Positions 18,870 through 28,458 are shown, counted from the first letter of the stretch. The stretch is DNA of 64,000 bases from Anaerovorax odorimutans (GCF_024459955.1 NZ_JANFXK010000010.1:85361-149360); one strand, 5' to 3'. The notes: generated by a model not told the origin, from the sequence alone. Numbers and translations: made by a program.

Positions 18870-20255
18870 ATGGATAATTTCGGAATACTAACCTTGATTC
18901 CTCCCATTGTCATTATCATCTTTGCGTTAGTGACGAAAAGGACCTTTGAAGCACTTTTGATCGGTGCGGTCATCGGTTTTTTCATGACAGACAAATGGGG
19001 CGTTCTGGGTGCGACGCTGGACGGATTTTCCACAACAGCTGCTGAGAACATATGGATGGTCCTGGTATTCGGTCTTCTGGGAGGGTATACCTTCCTGCTG
19101 CAGAGATCGAAAGGCTCCTATGGTTTCGGAAGATTTGTGAGAAGGTTCGCCAACTCGGAGAAGAAAACATTAATTATCGGATGGATACTGGGAATTATCG
19201 TATTTATGGATGATTACTTAAATATCTTAACTATATCCACATCCCTTCGGGAAACCTGCGACAGACAGAAGACCCCGAGAGAAATGCTGGCTTACGTGAT
19301 TGACTCCACAGGAGCTCCGGTCTGCGTGCTGATTCCTCTCTCCACATGGGCCGTATTCTATGCGGGCGTAGTCGGAGACGAAGCGGGGATGGCTTCCTAC
19401 GGAAGCGGAATGGACATTTATATGTCATCCATTCCATTCATTTTATACGGCTGGATGGCCGTAATCGTAGTACCGCTGGTAATCCTGGGTGTCATACCGA
19501 AAATCTTCGGCATGAAAAAAGCATATAAACGGGTACAGGAAACAGGAAGAGTTTACTCGGAGCAGAGCGACAAATACAATCAGGGTATAACGGAGTTCGA
19601 TAAGCTGATGGAAGACAAAGGAATTTCTGATGAAGAAGAGCAGGGACACATTTTGTACTTTATCATTCCTCTGGCAGTGGTAATCGCAGTGACCTTATAT
19701 ACCGATGACCTGCTGATCGGCCTGGCGACGGCCCTGGTGGTGATGGCCATCATGTATCTGCCGACCAAAGCCATTTCATTCGGAGATTTCTGCGAATCCT
19801 TTGCTTCCGGATTCGCTTCCATGGTGCCAATGATGTTCATCACCATCGGAGCGCTGACCGTAAAGCTTTCCATGGATGGGATCGGTCTGCCTGATTTTGT
19901 AATCAACGCCGTACTGCCGTACATGAACGGAGCGCTGTTCCCGGCAATCACATTCATTGTAGTAGCGGGGCTGTCCTTTGTTACAGGCAGCAACTGGGGA
20001 ATTCCGGCTCTCACGGTTCCGATCCTCATTCCGCTGGCACTGGCAGGCGGGGCCAATCCGCTGGTCGTATTCGGCGCTATCATTTCCGGAGGAACCTTCG
20101 GAAGCCATGCGTGCTTCTATTCGGACGCTACGGTACTTACTTCGCAGACCTGCGGAATTGAAAATCTGGAACATGCGTTTACACAGTTCCCATACGCGAT
20201 TATTTCCGCCGGACTGGCATTTATTGGGTTTATCATATGCGGATTCGCATTGTAA
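18870..20255 (+). CDS. NhaC-type Na+/H+ antiporter family protein
   Basis: 461 residues from the ATG at 18870, chosen because it has GTGAGG nearby and lies downstream of the sigma-54 promoter. About 11-12 helices. The conserved segments FMDDYLNILTI (acidic helix), DSTGAPVCVLIPLSTWAVF, TGSNWGIPALTVPI and GGTFGSHACFYSDATVL are typical of the Na_H_antiporter (NhaC) family. It exchanges cations or, as in several family members, an amino-acid-type substrate for product. Its co-transcription with two oxidoreductases favours a role in substrate or product exchange. Confidence 0.88.
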   Translation: MDNFGILTLIPPIVIIIFALVTKRTFEALLIGAVIGFFMTDKWGVLGATLDGFSTTAAENIWMVLVFGLLGGYTFLLQRSKGSYGFGRFVRRFANSEKKTLIIGWILGIIVFMDDYLNILTISTSLRETCDRQKTPREMLAYVIDSTGAPVCVLIPLSTWAVFYAGVVGDEAGMASYGSGMDIYMSSIPFILYGWMAVIVVPLVILGVIPKIFGMKKAYKRVQETGRVYSEQSDKYNQGITEFDKLMEDKGISDEEEQGHILYFIIPLAVVIAVTLYTDDLLIGLATALVVMAIMYLPTKAISFGDFCESFASGFASMVPMMFITIGALTVKLSMDGIGLPDFVINAVLPYMNGALFPAITFIVVAGLSFVTGSNWGIPALTVPILIPLALAGGANPLVVFGAIISGGTFGSHACFYSDATVLTSQTCGIENLEHAFTQFPYAIISAGLAFIGFIICGFAL

Positions 20256-20298
20256 ATAGTTAGAGAAACTTTGAAGAGAATTAAAGGAGGATTTTAAA

Positions 20299-21531
20299 AT
20301 GAAAGCACTCGTATTAGGCGCAGGACTGCAGGGTATTGCAACAACTTTGGATCTGGCGTGGAATAAGAATATTGAAAAGATCACTTTAGGAGATTTTGAT
20401 GTCAATCAGGCAAAAAAGGTTGCGGACCTGTGTAACTCCAAATACGGACACAGGGTTGATCCGGTGTTCTGCGATGTTAACGATAAGCCTGCTCTTGTGG
20501 AACTGATCAAGGCGCATGACGTTTGCATCAATATTGTAAATTACTACTATAACTGCGCGATCATGGAAGCCTGTCTGGAAGCCAAGAGAGATTACATCGA
20601 TATCGGCGGACTCTATGTAGAGACTGTAAAACAGGTGAAATATGATCAGCAGTTCAAGGATGCCGGCCTGCTGGCGATCATCGGTATCGGCGGAACTCCG
20701 GGCGTTACCAACGTATGCGCGGCATGGGCAGCGGAACAGCTGGATACAATCGACACCATCGATTTCTTCTGCGGCTGCGACGACTGGGGCAAGAGCGAAA
20801 AGACCTTTGAGGTTACATATTCCATCGAAACCATCATGGACGAATTCCACATGAAGCCGATCCAGTACATCGACGGCGAATACGTGGAAGTAGAACCGAG
20901 AAGCGGCGGCGTTATGGTTCAGTATCCGAAACCAATCGGCGAACAGTACGCATATTATCTGATGCACTCCGAACAGGGTACGATTCCGGAATCCTTCAAA
21001 GATAAAGGTCTGAAGAACTGCAGATACAAGCTGGGATTCAGCGAAGAAGTGCTCAATACGCTTAAATTCCTCCACGGTCTGGGATTCAGCAAGCAGGAAA
21101 CCGTTAACTTTGAAGGCCATGATATCAAACCGGTTAAAATTCTTAAGAAGCTGATGGAACTGCAGCCGGACGATCCTAACGCAGAGATTAATGACTGCGA
21201 CGTAATCAAGACCGTTGCCATTGGAACGAAGGACGGCAAGAAGGTTCAGTATGAGCTGGATATGATCTGCAGACCGGTTAAGGAATGGCCGGAACTGATG
21301 GGCGCGCAGGTATACATCGGCGGAGCGGCCGCATGGGCGACAGAGCTGCTGAGAAAAGGCGTCATCACCGCAAAGGGCGCATTGGCACCTGAGCTGTGCA
21401 TTCCGCCGGTTCCCTTCTTTGAAGAAGCAGCTAAGCGTGAAATGTATGTAAGAGTAACCAAACAGGAACTGCTGGGAAGCGACGACTGGGACGCAGCTAT
21501 GAAAAAAGAGCTGGTAAACCAGGGAAGATAG
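20299..21531 (+). CDS. Saccharopine-dehydrogenase-like NAD(P) oxidoreductase 1
   Basis: 410 residues, with AAAGGAGG before the ATG. The N-terminal Rossmann fold has GAGLQG and an acidic strand end (LGDFDV), followed by the catalytic-like region GIGGTPGVTNV and a Sacchrp_dh_C-type C-terminal domain. The family forms or splits secondary amines (saccharopine, carboxynorspermidine) or acts on related amino acids. The next gene is a diverged paralogue, so the pair may work as a heteromer or on successive steps. The substrate is unknown. Confidence 0.85.
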   Translation: MKALVLGAGLQGIATTLDLAWNKNIEKITLGDFDVNQAKKVADLCNSKYGHRVDPVFCDVNDKPALVELIKAHDVCINIVNYYYNCAIMEACLEAKRDYIDIGGLYVETVKQVKYDQQFKDAGLLAIIGIGGTPGVTNVCAAWAAEQLDTIDTIDFFCGCDDWGKSEKTFEVTYSIETIMDEFHMKPIQYIDGEYVEVEPRSGGVMVQYPKPIGEQYAYYLMHSEQGTIPESFKDKGLKNCRYKLGFSEEVLNTLKFLHGLGFSKQETVNFEGHDIKPVKILKKLMELQPDDPNAEINDCDVIKTVAIGTKDGKKVQYELDMICRPVKEWPELMGAQVYIGGAAAWATELLRKGVITAKGALAPELCIPPVPFFEEAAKREMYVRVTKQELLGSDDWDAAMKKELVNQGR

Positions 21532-21564
21532 ATCATAGATCGTTAGTAGGAAAGGAGCAGGCTA

Positions 21565-22782
21565 ATGAAAGTTTTAATCGTAGGAGCAGGCGGCCAGGGA
21601 GGCCCTTGCGCATCAATTTTAGCCAGAGATAACGCTGTAGAAGAGATTCGCCTCGCGGATCTGGACCTGTCCGTTGCACAGAAGGTGGCGGATAAGATAG
21701 ACAGTCCTAAAATCAAGGTGGCGGCTGTGGACGCCACGAAATCGGGAGAAGTAGCTCAGCTGGCGGAGGGCGTGGACGTAGTCATGGACTTCGTAATGCC
21801 CTGGATGGCGACTTATGTAATGAAGGGCGCGCTCACAGCAAAGGCCCATTATGTGAATTCCGCTTTCGATACCCCATTCTGGGAAGAAATCGCAGCTGGC
21901 AAGACCAGAGAAGAGCTGACACTGTGCAAGGACTTTGAAGCCGCAGGACTGACCGCTCTCCTGGGATGCGGCATGGCTCCGGGATTCATCAATGTGCTCA
22001 TCCGCGAGCAGACCGATAAAATGGATAAGGTCGACAGCATTAAGATTCGGCTGGGAAAAGCTAAGACCGGAGGCGGACAGTACGATGATATCATTGTTCC
22101 CTGGAATCCGGGCTGGGCGCCGATTCAGGCCCTCAAAGACTGTGCTGACAGCGCCATCTGCTTTGATGAAGGCAAATACGGATATGTAGAGCCTTACGCA
22201 GGAATCGAAGAGTGGCCTTTTGAAGAGCCAGTGGGGAAAAAGCTGGTATCTCACCACTCTCACGAGGAACCTTATTCTCTGCCGCTGACTATCGGAAAAG
22301 GACTGCAGTACTGTGACTTTAAGTACTACGTATGCTACCATCCGGCTGCCCTTGTAAGTCTGGGTCTGGCTTCCAGCGAAGAGATCGACGTAAAGGGCAC
22401 GAAAATTAAACCGATCGACGTGTGCGCGGCGGTTCTGCCAAAGGCCGGCAACGCCTTCCTGACAGAAGACCCGTCCAAGTTCGAATACACGGATAAACAT
22501 GTATTTATGTCCATGCAGGCGGAAGTAAAGGGCGAAAAGGACGGAAAGCAGGTAACCTGTCTGGTTGACTGTCCGCAGATGACCACTCCCTGCCAGCCGA
22601 TCTACGATCTGTTCGGAACGACGCTGGTCAATGTAGCGCTTCCTGCCGTATGCGGAGCAAAGCAGATCACAGAAGGCGCGCAGCGCGGTGTGATTTTCGC
22701 GGAACAGCTGGATCCGCAGCGCTATCTTGAGATCCTCCGGGGAACCGGTTATCCGTATCAATGGAAAGTTACTGCAAAATAG
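21565..22782 (+). CDS. Saccharopine-dehydrogenase-like NAD(P) oxidoreductase 2
   Basis: 405 residues, a paralogue of the preceding gene (GAGGQGG nucleotide motif, LADLDL acidic strand end, GCGMAPGFINV in place of GIGGTPGVTNV). An AAAGGAG site precedes the ATG by about nine bases. It is the last gene of the NhaC operon. Conservation of the cofactor site in both copies suggests that both are active. No substrate can be assigned. Confidence 0.85.
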   Translation: MKVLIVGAGGQGGPCASILARDNAVEEIRLADLDLSVAQKVADKIDSPKIKVAAVDATKSGEVAQLAEGVDVVMDFVMPWMATYVMKGALTAKAHYVNSAFDTPFWEEIAAGKTREELTLCKDFEAAGLTALLGCGMAPGFINVLIREQTDKMDKVDSIKIRLGKAKTGGGQYDDIIVPWNPGWAPIQALKDCADSAICFDEGKYGYVEPYAGIEEWPFEEPVGKKLVSHHSHEEPYSLPLTIGKGLQYCDFKYYVCYHPAALVSLGLASSEEIDVKGTKIKPIDVCAAVLPKAGNAFLTEDPSKFEYTDKHVFMSMQAEVKGEKDGKQVTCLVDCPQMTTPCQPIYDLFGTTLVNVALPAVCGAKQITEGAQRGVIFAEQLDPQRYLEILRGTGYPYQWKVTAK

Positions 22783-22818
22783 CAGCCACTTTAAATCTTT
22801 ACCTTTTAACATTTTCAA

Positions 22819-22854
22819 GAACAGCAGCGGAAGCTTTTGCGGCCGCTGCTGTTC
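22819..22854 (+). terminator. Strong hairpin after the dehydrogenase pair
   Basis: GAACAGCAGCGG pairs with CCGCTGCTGTTC. The T tract is poor, so it may stabilise the 3' end or terminate inefficiently. Confidence 0.55.
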
Positions 22855-22924
22855 CTTGCGCAGAAAAAATACGTATACAGAGCTTTTCTTACCGGGAAAT
22901 TTGACAGGAATCGACATACAGGGG

Positions 22925-22954
22925 TTTACAATTTGCAACTTTTCGATGTAAAAT
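22925..22954 (+). promoter_or_regulatory. Probable sigma-A promoter for the EamA-pncB operon
   Basis: TTTACA, 18 bases, TAAAAT, about 50 bases before the TTG start at 23003. Confidence 0.45.
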
Positions 22955-23002
22955 GAGTATCAAACGGCATTGTTAAGGTAACTGTATAAAGTAGGTGAAA
23001 GT

Positions 23003-23974
23003 TTGTGTACGCAAGATAAAGCAGAAGTAATAGAAACCAATGATCGCAGCGGCAGCGGTGCGGAAGAGTCGAAACGGGCAAAGAAGGAAAGAACTCTGAC
23101 CTATATGCTCATGACCTTTCTGGTCATTGCCTGGGGCTTCGATTATGTAGTGGCAAAGCATGCCCTGGTGCTTTTGGAACCGCTGACGCTCTTATTTTTA
23201 AAGTATTCCATCGGCCTAGTGCTGGTCCTCTGCATCAAATTAAAGACAGAGAGAAAGAGCATTATAAGGAAAAAGGATATCCCGCTGTTCATTCTATGCT
23301 CCATCTGCGGTGAAATCATTTATTATTTCTGTGAATATACGGCTATGGATTATATTCCGGTATCGCTGGTGTCCATTGTGCTGGCATTTGTGCCGGCGTT
23401 TTCGATTATCATTGAAAAGGTCCTCTTCAAACGGTCTGTCACCAAGGCTATGGTCATCGGCATCGCCGTGTGCATCTTCGGCGTTGTTCTGATTATCGGC
23501 GTGGACTTTGAGCTGCTTTTTCAGGGACGGATCGTCGGATATCTTCTGGCCTTTGGAGCGGTTTTTTCCTGGAACGCCTATAACTTCCTGACCGCTTCGC
23601 TCCATGACAGATACAGCAGCATAACGCTCACCTGTACCCAGCTGATCTGTACGGCGCTGTTGATCCTGCCGTACGCGATTCATACCATGCCGTCATTTCA
23701 GGCTTTTACACCGACCATAATCGGTGGTATAATATATCTCGGCTTGGTAAATGCCGGATTAGGATTTATGATTACCGTAAGATCGCTGCATGTGCTGGGG
23801 CCCACTTCTACGGCACTGTTTTCCAACTTCCTGCCGATCACCAGCACGTTTTTCGGATGGATACTTTTGAACGAATCCATTTCCGGACTGCAGATCATAG
23901 GCGGGATCATTGTGGTCGCGGCAGCTTGCGTTGTAATTAAAGAGAAAGGAAAAACGGAGGAATTATCCCGATGA
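23003..23974 (+). CDS. EamA (DMT) family transporter
   Basis: 323 residues from TTG at 23003, preceded by GTAGGTG. The first 34 residues are hydrophilic, so an internal start at the ATG near 23105 is possible. Ten hydrophobic helices form two EamA repeats (about 35-165 and 180-310), the standard drug/metabolite exporter fold. It overlaps pncB by four bases, which suggests translational coupling and a possible link to nicotinate or a related metabolite, but EamA substrates cannot be read from sequence. Confidence 0.85.
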   Translation: MCTQDKAEVIETNDRSGSGAEESKRAKKERTLTYMLMTFLVIAWGFDYVVAKHALVLLEPLTLLFLKYSIGLVLVLCIKLKTERKSIIRKKDIPLFILCSICGEIIYYFCEYTAMDYIPVSLVSIVLAFVPAFSIIIEKVLFKRSVTKAMVIGIAVCIFGVVLIIGVDFELLFQGRIVGYLLAFGAVFSWNAYNFLTASLHDRYSSITLTCTQLICTALLILPYAIHTMPSFQAFTPTIIGGIIYLGLVNAGLGFMITVRSLHVLGPTSTALFSNFLPITSTFFGWILLNESISGLQIIGGIIVVAAACVVIKEKGKTEELSR

Positions 23975-25404
23975 TTGAGAAACTGAACCTGACGATGCTT
24001 ACCGACTTTTATGAGATAACCATGGCAAACGGCTATTTTGAGTCGGATATGGCTGATGACATCGCCTACTTTGACATGTTCTTCAGACAGAACCCCGATG
24101 GAGGCGGCTATGCCATCATGGCCGGGCTGGAGCAGGTTATAAACTATCTGAACAACTTGAAATTTACAGATGAAGATATTGAGTTCCTGAGAGAAAAGGA
24201 CATGTTCAGCGATCGCTTTTTAGAATACCTGAGAAATTTCGATTTTGTATGTGATGTCTGGGCAATTGAGGAAGGAACGCCGATCTTTCCGGGAGAACCC
24301 ATGGTCACAGTGAGAGGGCCGGTGATTCAGGCGCAGTTCGTGGAAACGATGATTCTCTTGCTGATTAACCATCAGAGTCTGATTGCGACAAAGGCGAACC
24401 GCATCGTAAGGGCCGCCGGCGGCAGGCCGGTCATGGAATTCGGAACCAGAAGAGCCCACGGTGTATCGGCGGCCATTTACGGGGCAAGAGCCGCTTATAT
24501 AGGCGGATGCGCGGGCACGGCATGCGCTATCGCAGACCGGGACTACGGTGTGGCCGCACTGGGTACTATGGCGCACAGCTGGGTACAGATGTATCCCAGC
24601 GAGTACGAGGCCTTCCGCAAATACGCGGAAATCTACCCGGATAACTGCACGCTGCTGGTGGATACTTACAATGTGCTCAAATCCGGTGTGCCGGCGGCGA
24701 TCCGCGTCTTTGATGAGATGCAGCCAAAGAATAAGGGTATCCGTATTGACAGCGGAGATGTGGCGTATCTGACCAAGCAGGCGCGAAAGATGCTGGACGA
24801 AGCGGGCCATGAGGACTGTAAGATCGTGGTTTCCAATTCTCTGGATGAATATATCATACAGGATGTAATCGTGGAAGGCGCCTGCATTGATTCTTTCGGC
24901 GTGGGAGAACGACTGATTACTTCCAAGTCCGAGCCGGTGTTCGGAGGCGTATACAAGCTGTCAGCTCTGGAAAAGGACGGCGTGATGATCCCCAAGATCA
25001 AGATCAGTGAAAACGTAGAAAAAATTACCAACCCTGGCTTTAAGACTGTATATCGTCTCTTCGACAGGGATACGGACAAGGCCATGGCTGATGTTATTAC
25101 TTTGGACGGTGAGCCGGCGCCGGCGGGAGACGGCTACGTGATCTTTGATCCGCAGGCCATCTGGAAACGAAAAAAGCTGGATAATTTCTATGCCAAAAAT
25201 TTGCGGGTGCAGATATTCGATAAAGGCAAATGTGTCTATGACAGTCCTTCCATCGATGAAATTAAAGAATACTGCAGCAGGCAGGTAGCCACTCTCTGGG
25301 ATGAGACTCTGCGCTTTGAAAAGCCGCAGACGTATTATGTGGACCTTTCCAAAGAATTATGGGAGATGAAAAACCATTTGATTGAAGAATTCAATAAACT
25401 GTAA
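23971..25404 (+). CDS. pncB: Nicotinate phosphoribosyltransferase
   Basis: 477 residues. It makes nicotinate mononucleotide from nicotinate and PRPP with ATP, the first step of the Preiss-Handler route to NAD. Visible are LTDFYEITMANGYFE at the N-terminus, EFGTRRAHG (catalytic region with the phospho-acceptor histidine), LVDTYNVL, IRIDSGD and the PRPP-binding area around FGVGERL. The length fits the Gram-positive subgroup of NAPRTases. A terminator follows at 25434. Confidence 0.95.
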   Translation: MIEKLNLTMLTDFYEITMANGYFESDMADDIAYFDMFFRQNPDGGGYAIMAGLEQVINYLNNLKFTDEDIEFLREKDMFSDRFLEYLRNFDFVCDVWAIEEGTPIFPGEPMVTVRGPVIQAQFVETMILLLINHQSLIATKANRIVRAAGGRPVMEFGTRRAHGVSAAIYGARAAYIGGCAGTACAIADRDYGVAALGTMAHSWVQMYPSEYEAFRKYAEIYPDNCTLLVDTYNVLKSGVPAAIRVFDEMQPKNKGIRIDSGDVAYLTKQARKMLDEAGHEDCKIVVSNSLDEYIIQDVIVEGACIDSFGVGERLITSKSEPVFGGVYKLSALEKDGVMIPKIKISENVEKITNPGFKTVYRLFDRDTDKAMADVITLDGEPAPAGDGYVIFDPQAIWKRKKLDNFYAKNLRVQIFDKGKCVYDSPSIDEIKEYCSRQVATLWDETLRFEKPQTYYVDLSKELWEMKNHLIEEFNKL

Positions 25405-25433
25405 TTGAATGACAGACAAAGAATATTTGTGAT

Positions 25434-25463
25434 AAAAAAACGGGCTCTTGGACCCGTTTTTTT
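25434..25463 (+). terminator. Terminator after pncB
   Basis: ACGGG and CCCGT arms flanked by A and T runs of seven bases. Confidence 0.85.
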
Positions 25464-25510
25464 AGTACCATAAAATATTAACAAAATATTACCAAAATTC
25501 TGAAAATAAA

Positions 25511-25539
25511 TTGACAGGGCAGTCTGCCTAAGGTACAAT
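25511..25539 (+). promoter_or_regulatory. Strong sigma-A promoter for the pxp operon
   Basis: TTGACA, 17 bases, TACAAT. It is followed by ACCTTAAATAAACCTTAAAG, in which ACCTTAAA/ACCTTAA is repeated and may bind a regulator. Confidence 0.75.
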
Positions 25540-25684
25540 AACCTTAAATAAACCTTAAAGTTTAATGCTGATGTTTTTTTGACTATTTGATTTGCCAACC
25601 AGTTGATATTTCTGGAATATCAACAAAGTCTACCGCTGAAAAGAATCGGCGGAGCCAACTTTGTTCGAAAGAAGGAGGAAAAAA

Positions 25685-26677
25685 ATGAATGAAAAACAAA
25701 AAGCGTATTCTACCATACTGAGGTCCCTGCCTCCGACGGACGCACGGACGGAAGTGCTGTTCCGGCAGGCAGGAGACGGCTTTCTGCAGGTGGAATACGG
25801 ATATGAACAGCGTCTGTACGTGCCGGATTCCTTCCGCATACTCGCAATCGACGCCCAGGTAAAAGAAAAAAAGATCGAAGGGCTCATTGAGACAGTTCCC
25901 GGCCTTAGGACCAATATGTTCCATTTCGATTCCACAGTACTGGATATTGATAAGCTGATCGATGAGATCGCGGAATGTGAAGAGCAGCTGAACTCCCTGG
26001 AAGAAATGGTTATCCCCTCCAGACTGATTAAATTGCCGGTTGCCTTTGAAGATACGGAGACCAAGAAAGCCGTAGAAAAATATCTTCAGCTGATCCGCGC
26101 CGATGCTCCCAATTGCGAAAACGGATACAACCTTGAGTATATTGCCCAATGCAACGGTGTCACAGTACAGGAGGCGAAAGAAAAGTTTATGGAAACCGAG
26201 TGGTTCAACAGCGGCTGCGGATTCTGGCCGGGCGGAGGTTTTTTCTGGCCCCTGGACCCAAGATGCGCCCTTGTAGTGCCCAAGTACAATCCGCCGAGGA
26301 CCTGGACTCCGGAAGGCGCAGTGGGGCTGGGCGGGCCATGCGCTTTTACGTATACAACGCCGACCGGAGGCGGGTATCAGCTGATGGGCAGAACCATACC
26401 GACCTTCCAGTTTGCCATGAAGCATCCCCAGTTTGCGGATACGCCGTTCCTGTATCGGAACGCGGACAGAATTAAATTCTATGAGGTATCGGAGAAAGAG
26501 GTACTGGACATCTATGAACACGTCCATGACAAGACGGACTATCAGTACGATATTGAAGACGGCCAGATTATTGTCAAGGACTATATCGACTGGCTGAATT
26601 CCGATGAGATTAAAGCAGAGACAGATCGTTTCAATGCTAAGAGAACCGCGGGACTTGCAAAAGCTCCAAAACTTTAG
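25685..26677 (+). CDS. pxpB: Carboxyltransferase subunit 1 (PxpB / urea carboxylase CT type)
   Basis: 330 residues from the ATG at 25685 (GAAGGAGGAA upstream). It matches the CT_C_D domain that is subunit 1 of bacterial 5-oxoprolinase (PxpB, KipI-like) and of the carboxyltransferase part of urea carboxylase. The core includes RQAGDGFLQVEYG, PGLRTNMFHFD, LPVAFED, GVTVQEAKEKF, KYNPPRTWTPEGAVGLGG and GGYQLMGRT. At 330 residues it is longer than typical PxpB (about 240); the spacing and the NPPRTWTPE motif are closer to urea-carboxylase-type CT domains. It forms the active site with the next gene. Confidence 0.88.
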   Translation: MNEKQKAYSTILRSLPPTDARTEVLFRQAGDGFLQVEYGYEQRLYVPDSFRILAIDAQVKEKKIEGLIETVPGLRTNMFHFDSTVLDIDKLIDEIAECEEQLNSLEEMVIPSRLIKLPVAFEDTETKKAVEKYLQLIRADAPNCENGYNLEYIAQCNGVTVQEAKEKFMETEWFNSGCGFWPGGGFFWPLDPRCALVVPKYNPPRTWTPEGAVGLGGPCAFTYTTPTGGGYQLMGRTIPTFQFAMKHPQFADTPFLYRNADRIKFYEVSEKEVLDIYEHVHDKTDYQYDIEDGQIIVKDYIDWLNSDEIKAETDRFNAKRTAGLAKAPKL

Positions 26678-26696
26678 GAAGGAGGTATGACAGAAG

Positions 26697-27683
26697 ATGT
26701 TGAGAATCATACAAGGAGGCGTACAGGCTGTTGTGGAAGACTGGCCGGGCAGGCTGGGCTATCTGGGCGCGGGAATGGCGCCGGCAGGAGCTATGGACAA
26801 CGTAGCCCTCGAACTGGGAAATCTGCTGGTGGGCAATGAGCCCGGCGAAGCCGGTATTGAAATCGCCGTGGGCATGTTCAGCGCCCGTTTTGAGGCGGAC
26901 ACGGTGATTGCCGTAACCGGTGCGGATTTGAAACCCACAATCAACGGCAGGGAAATCCCCATGTGGGAATCCATAAAGGTAAAGGAAGGGGACAAGCTGA
27001 AATTCGGAACCTATGGCGAAAAGGGCTTTCGTGCGTACCTGACGGCTGCCGGCGGGGTTGATGTGCCGGTATACCTTGGCAGCAAATCAACCTGCCTGTT
27101 CGGCGGATACGGAGGATTTGAAGGCCGGCCCCTGAAGACCGACGATGTGATAAAATTCGGTGAGCTTAAAGAACCCGAAGACAAGCTGGTGGGAAGGAAA
27201 GTAAAAGCGGACCGGATTCCCGAATATTCCAATGAGATTGAACTGCGCCTGATTCCGGGGATGAACGCTTATCCGGATTTTGTGACAGAAGAAGGAATGG
27301 ACTATCTGTTCAGCGCCAGACATAAATTCTCGGTCAATTCCAATCGTTCAGCCTGCAGGCTGGATCCGCTGCCCGATTACTTCTTTGCCAGGGAGGACGG
27401 GGGAGCCGGAGGTTCGCATCCGTCCAATATTATCGACCATGCGTACAATATGAGAGGTGCCATTAACGTTACGGGGAACACGCCGTCGCTGCTGACCGCA
27501 GACGGGCCAACCTTAGGCGGATTCATGTGCTGCGGCAATGTCATCAACGCAGACCTGTGGAAGATCGGCCAGGCTGCGCCGGACAGGGACTGCGCTAAAT
27601 TTGTTTTATCCACTTTGGAGGAAGCCATCGAAGCGAGAAAGGCTCAGAGAGAGTGGCTGTCGATGGATTCGATCCTGGTGTAA
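26697..27683 (+). CDS. pxpC: Biotin-dependent carboxyltransferase subunit 2 (PxpC type)
   Basis: 328 residues, the normal length for PxpC/KipA (AHS2 domain). It contains GVQAVVEDWPGRLGYLGAGM at the start, the AMDNVALELGN segment, RAYLTAAGGVDVPVYLGS and SNRSACRLD. With subunit 1 it builds the carboxyltransferase half of 5-oxoprolinase or related cyclic-amide carboxylases. The spacing to neighbours is 19 and 13 bases, with good ribosome sites. Confidence 0.9.
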   Translation: MLRIIQGGVQAVVEDWPGRLGYLGAGMAPAGAMDNVALELGNLLVGNEPGEAGIEIAVGMFSARFEADTVIAVTGADLKPTINGREIPMWESIKVKEGDKLKFGTYGEKGFRAYLTAAGGVDVPVYLGSKSTCLFGGYGGFEGRPLKTDDVIKFGELKEPEDKLVGRKVKADRIPEYSNEIELRLIPGMNAYPDFVTEEGMDYLFSARHKFSVNSNRSACRLDPLPDYFFAREDGGAGGSHPSNIIDHAYNMRGAINVTGNTPSLLTADGPTLGGFMCCGNVINADLWKIGQAAPDRDCAKFVLSTLEEAIEARKAQREWLSMDSILV

Positions 27684-27696
27684 GGAGGTTTTGAAA

Positions 27697-28458
27697 ATGC
27701 TTAAAATCGATGTAAATGTTGACATGGGAGAAAGCTTTGGCCGTTATACGCTCGGAAGTGATGAAGAGCTGATGAAATACATTTCCTCAGCAAACGTTGC
27801 CACCTGTTTCCACGCCGGTGATCCGTCGGTGATGGAACAGACGATCAAATGGGCAAAACAATACGATGTAGCGGTAGGCGCGCATATCGGGCTGCCGGAC
27901 AAACAGGGGTTCGGGCGGCGTCAGATGGACATTACGCCTGAGGAACTGAGGGCCGATACACTCTTCCAGATCGCGGCCATTGACGGCGTAGCGAAGACCT
28001 ATGGCCTGAAGCTTCAGCACGTAAAGCCCCACGGAATTCTGTACCGGATGGTGTCGGAATATGAACAGTACATAGAACCGTTCCTGCAGGCTGTGAAAGA
28101 CTATAATCCGGAGCTGTATATCATGCTTCCGCCGAACACGCCTGCATTTGGCAAGGGAAAAGAAATGGGGCTGAAAATGGTGGGCGAAGCGCTCATTGAT
28201 TTGAGCTATGATGAAGAGGGTAATTGGGTAATAGAGCGTACGAAGATCGCCAGAAGTCCGCAGGAGGTCGCCAAACGGGCAGTTTCCGTAGCAACGCAGA
28301 AAAAGATCGCTACCATCAAAGGCAAAATGATTGATATCGATGCCTGCACGGTATGCATCCATGGCGATGCTCCAAATGCTGTGGAGGAAGCCAAAGTCGT
28401 AAAGGAGGTTCTGGAGCAAAATCAGGTAGAGATTGCAAACCTTTTCAAAATTGTTTAA
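27697..28458 (+). CDS. pxpA: LamB/YcsF family 5-oxoprolinase subunit A
   Basis: 253 residues from the ATG at 27697 (TAAGGAGG upstream); the frame is open further up but overlaps pxpC. PxpA opens the 5-oxoproline (pyroglutamate) or similar lactam ring with PxpBC and ATP. Conserved parts are NVDMGESFGRY, SANVATCFHAGDP, GAHIGLPDKQGFGRR, LQHVKPHGILYR and CIHGDAP. The usual ACGFHAGD is ATCFHAGD here, a small departure next to a likely metal ligand. Confidence 0.9.
   Translation: MLKIDVNVDMGESFGRYTLGSDEELMKYISSANVATCFHAGDPSVMEQTIKWAKQYDVAVGAHIGLPDKQGFGRRQMDITPEELRADTLFQIAAIDGVAKTYGLKLQHVKPHGILYRMVSEYEQYIEPFLQAVKDYNPELYIMLPPNTPAFGKGKEMGLKMVGEALIDLSYDEEGNWVIERTKIARSPQEVAKRAVSVATQKKIATIKGKMIDIDACTVCIHGDAPNAVEEAKVVKEVLEQNQVEIANLFKIV

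Noticed and set aside
21619..22938. Long minus-strand frame (439 codons) opposite the second dehydrogenase
   Set aside because: It is antisense to a clearly coding gene, has no ribosome site and no recognisable domain; such frames are common opposite GC-biased codons.
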